NCBI GenBank assembly: GCA_015662815.1
Contig: DQTK01000134.1
Coordinates: 1-11,424, forward strand
Direction of reading: 5' to 3'
Length of the DNA: 11,424 bases
DNA from: Aquifex aeolicus
GTDB lineage: Bacteria > Aquificota > Aquificia > Aquificales > Aquificaceae
Part shown: piece after piece, positions 5,458-11,424 of the stretch
Position numbering within the stretch: position 1 is the first letter of the stretch
Layout of the letters: each line of letters opens with the position of its first letter
The notes under the pieces: model-generated
Told to the model about the DNA's origin: nothing
Databases searched by the model: none
What the model saw: only the letters and a program-made list of their open reading frames with translations
Position numbers and translations under genes: made by a program

Positions 5458-6960
5458 ATGGAAAGTAAAACTTTAAAGCTAAAGGAGCTTTACGTAGTAA
5501 ATGAAATAACAAAAATACTTACCGGGGAGTACACATTTGAGAAAAGTCTGATGGAAGTTTTAAAAATTCTCTACTCATACATGGGAGTAGAACATAGCTT
5601 TATAGCCGTAAAAGATGGAAAATCGGTAAAAATTAAAAGTTTCTTCGGCTCCGTTCTAAATAAACCGGTAGCTTTTAGAAAAGGTGAAGGGATTACTGGA
5701 AGGGTATTCAAAAGAGGAACTCCTGTAGTTATACCGACTGTAAAAAACAGTGAACTATTTATTAATAAAACAGGTATAGGGGAAATATTAACGGAAAATC
5801 ACTATCTTGTGGCAGTGCCCGTTAGGGTAGGAGGGGAAATAGAAGGAGTTCTAGTTACATTCCGAGAGTTTGAAGATACGGAAAGTGTTGAAAAGTTTCT
5901 AGAAACCCTCAGTATTATAGGAAATCTTCTCGGATTATTCTTTAAACTGCACGAAAAACTGGAAAGGGAAAGGGAAGAATGGGAGGAGGAGAAGAAACTT
6001 TTAACAAGAGAACTCCAGGAAAAATATTCACTACACGGTATTATAGGCAGGAGCAAGGCAATAAGACAGTTAATCGATCTAATAGAGAAGGTATCGAAAA
6101 CTGATAGCACTCTTCTTCTACTCGGTGAAAGCGGTACCGGGAAAAGTCTTATAGCGAAAACTATTCATTATGAAAGTCCGAGAAAGGATAAACCTTTCGT
6201 TACAGTAAATTGTGCAGCCATACCGGGAGAGCTATTGGAAGCAGAACTTTTTGGTTATGAAAAAGGAGCATTCACGGGAGCTTACACTTCCAAGAAAGGG
6301 AAGTTTGAATTGGCAAACGGAGGGACTATTTTCCTTGACGAAATCGGAGATATGCCTGTAAACCTTCAAGCAAAACTCCTCAGGGTTCTTCAGGATAAAG
6401 AACTGGAAAGGTTGGGTAGTGAAAAAACGATAAAAGTGGATGTAAGGATAATTGCGGCGACTAATAAAGATTTGAGGAAACTGGTTGAAGAAAGAAAGTT
6501 CAGAGAAGATTTGTATTACAGACTCAACGTAATACCTATTCATGTGCCGCCGCTAAGGGAAAGAAGGGAAGATATTCCTCTTCTCATAGAACATTTCCTC
6601 GAAGAGTTTAACGAAAAATACCAAAAAAGGGTGTATCTTACGAAGGAGGCTATGCAGATTCTTCTCGAATACGACTATCCCGGAAATGTTAGGGAGCTTG
6701 CAAATATAGTAGAGCGAATCGTTATTTTAAACGAAGGAAAGGTAACTCCCAGAGATTTACCTAAATATCTCAAGAAGAAAAAGATAAAGGAAAAGGGAAA
6801 TCTTCAGAAATTCATAGAGGAAACGGAAAAAGAAAGAATAATAGAAGCTCTGGAAAAAACCGGTTATGTAAAGTCAAGAGCAGCCAAACTTCTGGGATAC
6901 ACCCTTAGACAACTGGATTACAGGATAAAGAAGTACGGTATAGAAATAAAGAAATTCTAG
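5458..6960 (+). CDS. sigma-54-dependent transcriptional activator (GAF-AAA+-Fis HTH, NifA/NtrC class)
   Basis: The gene encodes 500 residues from ATG 5458; a TTG at 5455 is a less likely start. Residues about 20-160 form a GAF sensor domain with FRKGEGITGRVFKRGTPVVIP and AVPVRVGGEIEGVL. Residues about 165-190 are a charged coiled-coil linker. Residues about 193-430 are the AAA+ domain with Walker A GESGTGKS (223-230), GAFTGA (270-275, the sigma-54 contact loop), Walker B TIFLDE (290-295), sensor I AATN (333-336), FREDLYYRL with the putative Arg finger, and sensor II YPGNVREL. The C-terminal Fis-type helix-turn-helix covers about 473-492 (SRAAKLLGYTLRQLDYRIKK). There is no response-regulator receiver domain, so control is probably by a ligand at the GAF domain, as in NifA-like proteins. 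The protein would activate RNA polymerase-sigma-54 by ATP hydrolysis from upstream sites. It could be one of the Aquifex Nif-like homologues. Its targets are not visible here. Confidence 0.93.
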   Translation: MESKTLKLKELYVVNEITKILTGEYTFEKSLMEVLKILYSYMGVEHSFIAVKDGKSVKIKSFFGSVLNKPVAFRKGEGITGRVFKRGTPVVIPTVKNSELFINKTGIGEILTENHYLVAVPVRVGGEIEGVLVTFREFEDTESVEKFLETLSIIGNLLGLFFKLHEKLEREREEWEEEKKLLTRELQEKYSLHGIIGRSKAIRQLIDLIEKVSKTDSTLLLLGESGTGKSLIAKTIHYESPRKDKPFVTVNCAAIPGELLEAELFGYEKGAFTGAYTSKKGKFELANGGTIFLDEIGDMPVNLQAKLLRVLQDKELERLGSEKTIKVDVRIIAATNKDLRKLVEERKFREDLYYRLNVIPIHVPPLRERREDIPLLIEHFLEEFNEKYQKRVYLTKEAMQILLEYDYPGNVRELANIVERIVILNEGKVTPRDLPKYLKKKKIKEKGNLQKFIEETEKERIIEALEKTGYVKSRAAKLLGYTLRQLDYRIKKYGIEIKKF

Positions 6961-7004
6961 TAAAATATATAAGTCTCAAGAATTAAAGGAAACGGAGGTA
7001 GGAA

Positions 7005-7388
7005 ATGGAACTGTGGGTAAAGATTAACGGAGAGAAAAAGAAGTATCAAGGCTCCTTCCGAGCAGTAATGGAGAATCTAGTCAAAGATGGAAAGGGCAAG
7101 GAGGTTCAAATATTATGTATACATGCTCCTCCGAGGGAAAGGAGGAGATTCAAAAGAAAGCTAAGATGGTACGATAAAGATATTATAAAAACTGTCTCCG
7201 CAATAGCAACTTGGTTTTATATAAGGGAGTGCAGGAAAATAAGGAGAAGAATAAAGAAACTGAAAAACAGGGCAAAGTATCTTTCTAAAGGAAAAATAAT
7301 GTATAGTCCCAGAATTATGATGGAATTAGAAAACCTGAAGAATAAATTATCAGAAATAGATAAAAAAATAGAAGAACTGAAGGTATAA
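7005..7388 (+). CDS. uncharacterised basic, helical protein upstream of FBP aldolase/phosphatase
   Basis: The gene encodes 127 residues from ATG 7005, with a good Shine-Dalgarno GGAGGT at 6994-6999 (5-base spacer). I do not recognise the family. The N-terminal third looks like a small folded part: LWVKINGEKKKYQG, then VQILCIHAPP. The middle is strikingly basic, with RERRRFKRKLRWYDKD and CRKIRRRIKKLKNR flanking a short hydrophobic stretch (TVSAIATWFYI). The C-terminal 35 residues are a probable coiled coil (MMELENLKNKLSEIDKKIEEL). No signal peptide, zinc motif or catalytic pattern is visible. It starts 44 bp after the sigma-54 activator and ends 13 bp before the FBP aldolase/phosphatase, so it is almost certainly co-transcribed with both. 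The basic middle would fit nucleic-acid or membrane-surface contact, but that is speculation. Confidence 0.75.
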   Translation: MELWVKINGEKKKYQGSFRAVMENLVKDGKGKEVQILCIHAPPRERRRFKRKLRWYDKDIIKTVSAIATWFYIRECRKIRRRIKKLKNRAKYLSKGKIMYSPRIMMELENLKNKLSEIDKKIEELKV

Positions 7389-7389
7389 A

Positions 7390-7395
7390 GGAGGG
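7390..7395 (+). promoter_or_regulatory. Shine-Dalgarno deciding the FBP aldolase/phosphatase start
   Basis: GGAGGG lies 6 bases before ATG 7402 but only 3 bases before the GTG at 7399. The spacing and the family N-terminus (MKITLSVIKADIGG) both favour the ATG. Confidence 0.7.
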
Positions 7396-7401
7396 AAGGT
7401 G

Positions 7402-8547
7402 ATGAAAATAACTTTAAGTGTTATTAAGGCTGACATAGGTGGATACGTAGGACATTCCTCTACTCATCCTGAAGTTGTAAATACTGTAAAAGAGTATGTA
7501 GAGAAAGAAGTTGAAAAAGGGAACCTTATAGATTCCGACATTCTTACCTGCGGTGACGATATTGCAATAGTTATGACCCATACCCACGGTGTAGACTCCG
7601 AGCTGGTTCATAAGATTGCTTGGGAAGCTTTTGAAAAGGGAACAGATGTAGCAAAGAAGTTAAAACTCTACGGGGCGGGCCAGGATTTACTTACCGATAC
7701 CTTCAGTGGTAATGTAAAGGGTCTTGGGCCCGGTGTTGCAGAAATGGAATTCGAAGAAAGACCCTCCGAACCGGTAATTGTCTTTTTTGCGGATAAAACA
7801 TCTCCCAGTGCTTGGAACTTACCCCTTTACGAGATGTTCGCAGACCCTATGAATACGGCAGGTCTTGTAATAGACCCAAAAATGCATGAGGGATTTACCT
7901 TCGAAGTTCTTGATGTTTATACCGGAAAGGCAGTAAAACTAAGTACTCCTTCAGAACTGCACGACCTACTGGCTCTTATAGGTTCCGTAGGAAAGTACGT
8001 TGTCAAGAACGTTTACAGAAACTACGACGGAGAAATTGCAGCTGCGGCATCAACTCAGAGACTTTCTTTGATTGCAGGCCAATACGTAGGAAAGGATGAC
8101 CCCGTTCTAATAGTGAGAGCTCAGAGCGGCTTTCCTGCTGTGGGAGAAATCCTTGAACCTTTTGCAAGACCTTGGATAGTGGAAGGATGGATGAGAGGGT
8201 CTCACAATGGACCTTTAATGCCCGTTTCCTTTGAAGATGCGAGACCATCCAGATTTGACGGACCTCCCAGAGTAATCGGTGCAGGTTACCAGCTTGCCGA
8301 CGGAAAGTTAATAGGTCCAGCTGATATGTTTAAAGACCCTGCCTTTGACAAGGCAAGGCAGACAGCCCAAGATATGGCAGATGTTCTCAGAAGACAAGGA
8401 ATATTCGAACCCCATAGACTACCCGCGGAAGAAATGGAATACACCACTTTACCGAAAGTTCTTAAAAAACTCGAAAACAGATTCTACGACACAGAAGTTG
8501 AAAGATTATCCGATGAACAAAAAATAGAAAAAGGGGATATGGATTAA
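7402..8547 (+). CDS. fbp: bifunctional fructose-1,6-bisphosphate aldolase/phosphatase (class V FBPase)
   Basis: The gene encodes 381 residues from ATG 7402, full length for the archaeal/deep-bacterial FBPA/P family. This single enzyme condenses dihydroxyacetone phosphate with glyceraldehyde 3-phosphate and then dephosphorylates the product to fructose 6-phosphate, making gluconeogenesis one-way. Family residues are present: D11 and H18 (ADIGGYVGHSSTHPE), D52-D53 (CGDD), D131-K132 (FADKTSPSAWNLP), Y228 and the Schiff-base Lys K231 with D232-D233 (QYVGKDDP), and the phosphate-binding SRFDGPPRV region. It is cytosolic and needs Mg2+. The family is typical of autotrophic thermophiles such as Crenarchaeota and Aquificales, which build sugars from fixed CO2. 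It lies between the basic unknown protein (13 bp upstream) and murJ (6 bp downstream). No truncation or missing key residue is visible. Confidence 0.97.
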   Translation: MKITLSVIKADIGGYVGHSSTHPEVVNTVKEYVEKEVEKGNLIDSDILTCGDDIAIVMTHTHGVDSELVHKIAWEAFEKGTDVAKKLKLYGAGQDLLTDTFSGNVKGLGPGVAEMEFEERPSEPVIVFFADKTSPSAWNLPLYEMFADPMNTAGLVIDPKMHEGFTFEVLDVYTGKAVKLSTPSELHDLLALIGSVGKYVVKNVYRNYDGEIAAAASTQRLSLIAGQYVGKDDPVLIVRAQSGFPAVGEILEPFARPWIVEGWMRGSHNGPLMPVSFEDARPSRFDGPPRVIGAGYQLADGKLIGPADMFKDPAFDKARQTAQDMADVLRRQGIFEPHRLPAEEMEYTTLPKVLKKLENRFYDTEVERLSDEQKIEKGDMD

Positions 8548-8553
8548 CAAGCT

Positions 8554-10035
8554 TTGTCCCGCCTTTTCCGTGGCTCACTTCTATTTTCCTTAGGAATCCT
8601 CTTCAGTAGGCTCCTAGGTTATCTGAGGGATGCAGCGATAGCTTATTACTTCGGAGCTTCACATATATCTGATGCCTTCTTTATAGCCTTCAGAATTCCA
8701 AACACCTTCAGGCGCATATTCGGAGAAGGAGGGTTTAACGCTGTATTTATGCCCTTTTACGGAGAAGCCCTAAAAGAAAGTAGAGAAAGGGAATTTTTTT
8801 CAAAAATCTTCGGGCTTTTGCTCACTTTTTCTCTTGTCATAACTCTCATAGGTATATCCCTTTCCCCTTTTATAATTTCCTCTCTTGCTCCGGGCATTAA
8901 GGAAAAGGAAACCTTCCAGTATGCCGTAGAATTTCTCAGGTTTACATTTACGTATTTGATTTTTGCAAGCTTATACGCATTTAGTATGGCTATTTTGCTG
9001 GTAAAGGGTTATTTTTTTATCCCTTCTGTTTCTCAAGCTGTATTTAACCTCCTATTTATACTCTCCTTGGTATTTTTTTCCGGGATATTTGGAGCTTATG
9101 CTCTGGTTTTGGGGGTAATTCTCGGTGGAATCTTCCAAATAATACCTAACTTTGTTTTGCTTTTGAAGGAAAAGGTATTCGTTAAGCCCAAAATTGTTAT
9201 CGACAAAGAGATAAAAAAGTTCCTTAAAAAGTTCCTTTTAACTGTAGGAAGCTTCTCGGCAAATCAGATTTCTTTGCTAGTTGATACATTTCTTGCTTCT
9301 TTTCTAAAGGCGGGAAGTATTTCTTACATTTACTATGCAAGTAGAATTTACCTACTACCTATAAGTCTTTTTTCAATAAGTGTAAGCAATACACTCCTTG
9401 CTGTAATCTCTTCAGGAGAGAATAAAAGGGAAAATATAAATACAGCATTAAAAATAATTTTTCTATTCAGTATTCCCGCCTCTGTAGGATTGTTTCTATT
9501 AGCGGAAGACATAGTAAATGTGTTGTATCTTAGAGGAGATTTTACAAAAGAGGATGCTCACTATACTTCTAAACTTCTCTCCCTTTACTCTCTTACAATA
9601 CCGATTTATTCTTTGCAGCATTTATTTAAATCCGTATTTTATTCCGAAAAAAATGTAGAAATTCCGGTAAGAGCGACCTTCTTAGGTGTTTTTATAGAAG
9701 CATCCTTGGGAGCATTTTTCTTATTTATTCTAAAATTGGGTATTATAAGTTTCCCTCTTTCTACTCTTTTTTCCAGTATATTTGTAACACTATTTATGTA
9801 TCTAAAGTTAAACTTTCCAATTCATTACAAATATTTTTCTACTTTTTTATTTCATATATTGCTATCTTCAGCTTTTATGGGATTTTCAATAGAAACTTTA
9901 AAAATGTTCTTGGAGAATTCCTATGTTACGATTCTATGTATTCCTATCTTTGCTTCTATCTACTTTGCAACGCTAACTCTGTACGAGAAGGAACTGTTGT
10001 ATAATTTGCTTAAAAGTCCCATTAGAAAAAGGTAA
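8554..10035 (+). CDS. murJ: lipid II flippase MurJ (MviN family)
   Basis: The gene encodes 493 residues from TTG 8554. The in-frame TAA of the preceding gene at 8545-8547 leaves no other sensible start, and the protein aligns from its first residues with MurJ. The N-terminal signature is complete: FSRLLGYLRDAAIA, SDAFFIAFRIPNTFRRIFGEGGFNAVFMP. The residues R19, R25, D40, R53, R54 and E58 correspond, shifted by one, to the conserved charged residues lining the cavity of E. coli MurJ. The rest is a chain of hydrophobic segments compatible with about 14 membrane helices of the MOP exporter fold. MurJ flips lipid II across the inner membrane for peptidoglycan synthesis. The gene lies 6 bp after the FBP aldolase/phosphatase and has no close Shine-Dalgarno (AAGGGGA about 17 bases upstream), so translation probably depends on the upstream gene. 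Confidence 0.93.
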   Translation: MSRLFRGSLLFSLGILFSRLLGYLRDAAIAYYFGASHISDAFFIAFRIPNTFRRIFGEGGFNAVFMPFYGEALKESREREFFSKIFGLLLTFSLVITLIGISLSPFIISSLAPGIKEKETFQYAVEFLRFTFTYLIFASLYAFSMAILLVKGYFFIPSVSQAVFNLLFILSLVFFSGIFGAYALVLGVILGGIFQIIPNFVLLLKEKVFVKPKIVIDKEIKKFLKKFLLTVGSFSANQISLLVDTFLASFLKAGSISYIYYASRIYLLPISLFSISVSNTLLAVISSGENKRENINTALKIIFLFSIPASVGLFLLAEDIVNVLYLRGDFTKEDAHYTSKLLSLYSLTIPIYSLQHLFKSVFYSEKNVEIPVRATFLGVFIEASLGAFFLFILKLGIISFPLSTLFSSIFVTLFMYLKLNFPIHYKYFSTFLFHILLSSAFMGFSIETLKMFLENSYVTILCIPIFASIYFATLTLYEKELLYNLLKSPIRKR

Positions 10036-10105
10036 TAGAGAAATGGATATAAGGATATTTAGTCTTTATGCTTACATCAGTAAGGCTTTTGATAGGGATT
10101 AGCTA

Positions 10106-10768
10106 TTAGTCTTTTTCGGTTTCTGTATAAAAGCATTTACCGCAAAATCTTTCTATTGGGCATAGGCTACATTTTGGATTTCTTGGAAGGCATATAGTTT
10201 GTCCAAAGGCGACCAAAAGGTAATTAATATCTCTCCAGAGTTTTTGAGGGACTATTTCCATAAGTTTGAATTCCGTTTCTGTGGGATTCTTCGTTTTCAC
10301 CAAACACCAGCGATTTACTATTCTGTGGACATGAACGTCTACCACTATTGCGGGCTTATTAAATCCTTTTGATAGAACCAGGTTGCTAACCTTTCTTCCG
10401 ACACCGGGAAGTTTCAAAAGTTCTTCTAGTTTATCGGGAACCCTTTTGTCATATTTATTTACAAGAATTTCCGCAATCTCCTTTAATTGTTTAGCTTTTA
10501 CCCTGTAGAATCCAACAGGGTAAATCAGTTTTTCTATTTCATCGGTTGAAAGGTTCAGTAAATCTTCAACAGATTTAACCCTATCAAAAAAACTCTTGCA
10601 GACTTTCCAGGTCAGTTCATCCTTAGTTCTCGTGGAGAGTAGTGCACAAATGAGAACACGGAAAGGGTCATTGTTATGTTGAGCTATCATGTGAACAACG
10701 GGAGCATTCCACTTTGGAAATTCCTTACGGAGTATATCTAAAACTTTGGTTAAATCCTCTTTTTTCAT
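10106..10768 (-). CDS. nth: endonuclease III-like DNA glycosylase/AP lyase with 4Fe-4S cluster
   Basis: The gene encodes 220 residues from ATG 10768-10766, matching the Nth family length. The helix-hairpin-helix lies at about 118-130 (LKLPGVGRKVSNLVL) with the catalytic Lys at 126. The GPD-region Asp is D144 in VVDVHVHR. The 4Fe-4S motif C-X6-C-X2-C-X5-C is complete at C193, C200, C203 and C209. Residues 42-52 read ALLSTRTKDEL, a STRT variant of the LLSAQTTD motif that I recall as common in thermophile enzymes. Nth removes oxidised pyrimidines and cleaves abasic sites in base-excision repair. The gene converges on murJ with a 70-bp gap and diverges from the activase relic, so it is probably monocistronic. 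A related glycosylase with slightly different substrate preference is possible. Confidence 0.93.
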   Translation of the reverse strand: MKKEDLTKVLDILRKEFPKWNAPVVHMIAQHNNDPFRVLICALLSTRTKDELTWKVCKSFFDRVKSVEDLLNLSTDEIEKLIYPVGFYRVKAKQLKEIAEILVNKYDKRVPDKLEELLKLPGVGRKVSNLVLSKGFNKPAIVVDVHVHRIVNRWCLVKTKNPTETEFKLMEIVPQKLWRDINYLLVAFGQTICLPRNPKCSLCPIERFCGKCFYTETEKD

Positions 10769-10897
10769 AGAGATTTTATTGTAAGGAACAAATCCCGACT
10801 ACCGATTTATGATTAAAATCATGTGGTCTTACGTCATACTCTATTTGGGAAATTGTAAGTTCTAGACCTTATAGGGAGTTTAGGGGAGGCATAGGAG

Positions 10898-11424
10898 ATG
10901 CTGACCGTTGAATTGGATGTGGGTTCTACTACCGTAAAGGCAGTAGTTATAGATGAAAATAAAAATGTAGTCTGGAAAGACTATCAGAGGTATAAAACTA
11001 AACAAATTGAAAAAACTCTTGAGTTTTTGGAGAGGATTAAGGAGGATCTCGGGATAAAAAGGTTTAGATTATTTGCGGCGGGAAGCGGAGGAAGAAAAGC
11101 GGCTTAGCTCCTCGGTGGTAAATCTATCCAGGAGGTACAGGTGCAACCATAGATAGGATATTAACAAAGCTAAATCTGAAATCTGAGGATATTAAAAAAA
11201 TACGTTACAATCCCGAAAAAGTTCACCCTGTTGCGGGAAAGTGCGGAGTTTTTGCAGAAACCGATATAAATTTCCTTCAGAAGAACGGAGTCCCTAAGGA
11301 TGAGCTGATAGTTTCTCTATTCGATGCTATAGTTCTCCAAAATCTAACAGTTCTCACGAGAGGATACACTCCGAGGGCAAGGGTTCCGCTTCTGGGAGGA
11401 CTCTATGAAGCAAAGCTAAAGGCC
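10898..11424 (+). pseudogene. acyl-CoA dehydratase activase (BadF/BadG/BcrA/BcrD ATPase type), broken and cut by the window edge
   Basis: From ATG 10898 (Shine-Dalgarno GGGGAGG at 10883-10889) the frame reads MLTVELDVGSTTVKAVVIDE (phosphate-1 loop of the ASKHA ATPase fold), YQRYKTKQIEKTLEFLERI, and AAGSGGRKAA. It then stops at TAG 11105-11107. The same frame continues as LLGGKSIQEV. Near 11131 homology switches frame to GGTGATIDRILTKLNL, then VHPVAGKCGVFAETDI, FDAIVLQNLTVLTRG and VPLLGG, open to the window end. In intact relatives as I remember them, QEV and GGTG are separated by roughly 50 residues that include the GGQDAK and NDKC motifs; these are absent here. The Cys of NDKC, a ligand of the bridging 4Fe-4S cluster, is therefore lost. 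The intact protein would use ATP to activate a 2-hydroxyacyl-CoA dehydratase-type enzyme. Two independent lesions make this a pseudogene. Confidence 0.8.

Noticed and set aside
5802..6543. Reverse-strand open frames of about 100 codons inside the sigma-54 activator gene.
   Set aside because: They are antisense shadows with Ser/Phe-rich, low-complexity translations and no start signals.
7414..8248. Open frames of 65 and 81 codons on the reverse strand, plus a forward one at 8345-8527, within the FBP aldolase/phosphatase gene.
   Set aside because: They lie wholly inside a strongly conserved gene in other frames and resemble no protein; they are shadows.
10071..10090. CTTAC-ATCA-GTAAG hairpin followed by GGCTTTT as a terminator after murJ.
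   Set aside because: The stem is only 5 bp and the T-run only 4, too weak to call a terminator in a thermophile.

Overview
The window looks like chromosome from a hyperthermophilic Aquificales bacterium, most likely Aquifex or a close relative. The reasons are an archaeal-type bifunctional fructose-1,6-bisphosphate aldolase/phosphatase, a NifA-like sigma-54 activator without a receiver domain, a SoxB-like gene end, proteins rich in Lys, Glu and Ile, and densely packed genes with short gaps or overlaps. This assignment rests on recognising protein families, not on a database search.

Left region (1-2041), sulfur-oxidation-like and decaying. It opens with the 3' end of a soxB-like gene. A membrane-anchored DUF302 gene follows, broken by an 8-bp tandem duplication. 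Next comes a relic of a TnpB (IS605 OrfB-type) transposon gene spread over all three forward frames, with a structured right end that could be an omegaRNA remnant. Last is a rhodanese-domain gene that has lost its start, carries an apparent frameshift after a signal-peptide-like segment, and has an in-frame TGA upstream of the catalytic Cys. An exported rhodanese and a membrane DUF302 protein beside soxB would make a coherent periplasmic sulfur module, and the mobile element sits in the middle of it.

Centre left (2098-4862). A DUF2203 gene runs forward and converges, with an 18-bp overlap, on a reverse-strand pair: a YmdB-type metallophosphoesterase followed by a secreted TPR/SLT lytic transglycosylase. 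The pair overlaps by 4 bp (ATGA) and should be translationally coupled. A gap of about 380 bp (4863-5242) follows. It holds one unrecognised open frame without a start and otherwise nothing I can name.

Centre right (5243-10035). Five co-directional genes are tightly spaced: a short DUF454 membrane protein, a GAF-AAA+-Fis sigma-54 activator, an unrecognised basic 127-residue protein, the FBP aldolase/phosphatase (gluconeogenesis) and the lipid II flippase MurJ. The layout suggests one operon linking hexose phosphate synthesis to cell-wall precursor export, but I found no clear promoter.

Right edge (10106-11424). An endonuclease III-like gene converges on murJ. Divergently from it starts an acyl-CoA dehydratase activase (BcrAD/BadFG ATPase type) that is also a pseudogene. 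It has an in-frame TAG and an apparent deletion between two GGAGGT copies, and it runs off the window.

The most interesting points are the broken sulfur/rhodanese/TnpB region, the possible surviving omegaRNA fold, and the unknown gene between the regulator and the FBP aldolase/phosphatase. I see no CRISPR array, tRNA or rRNA.
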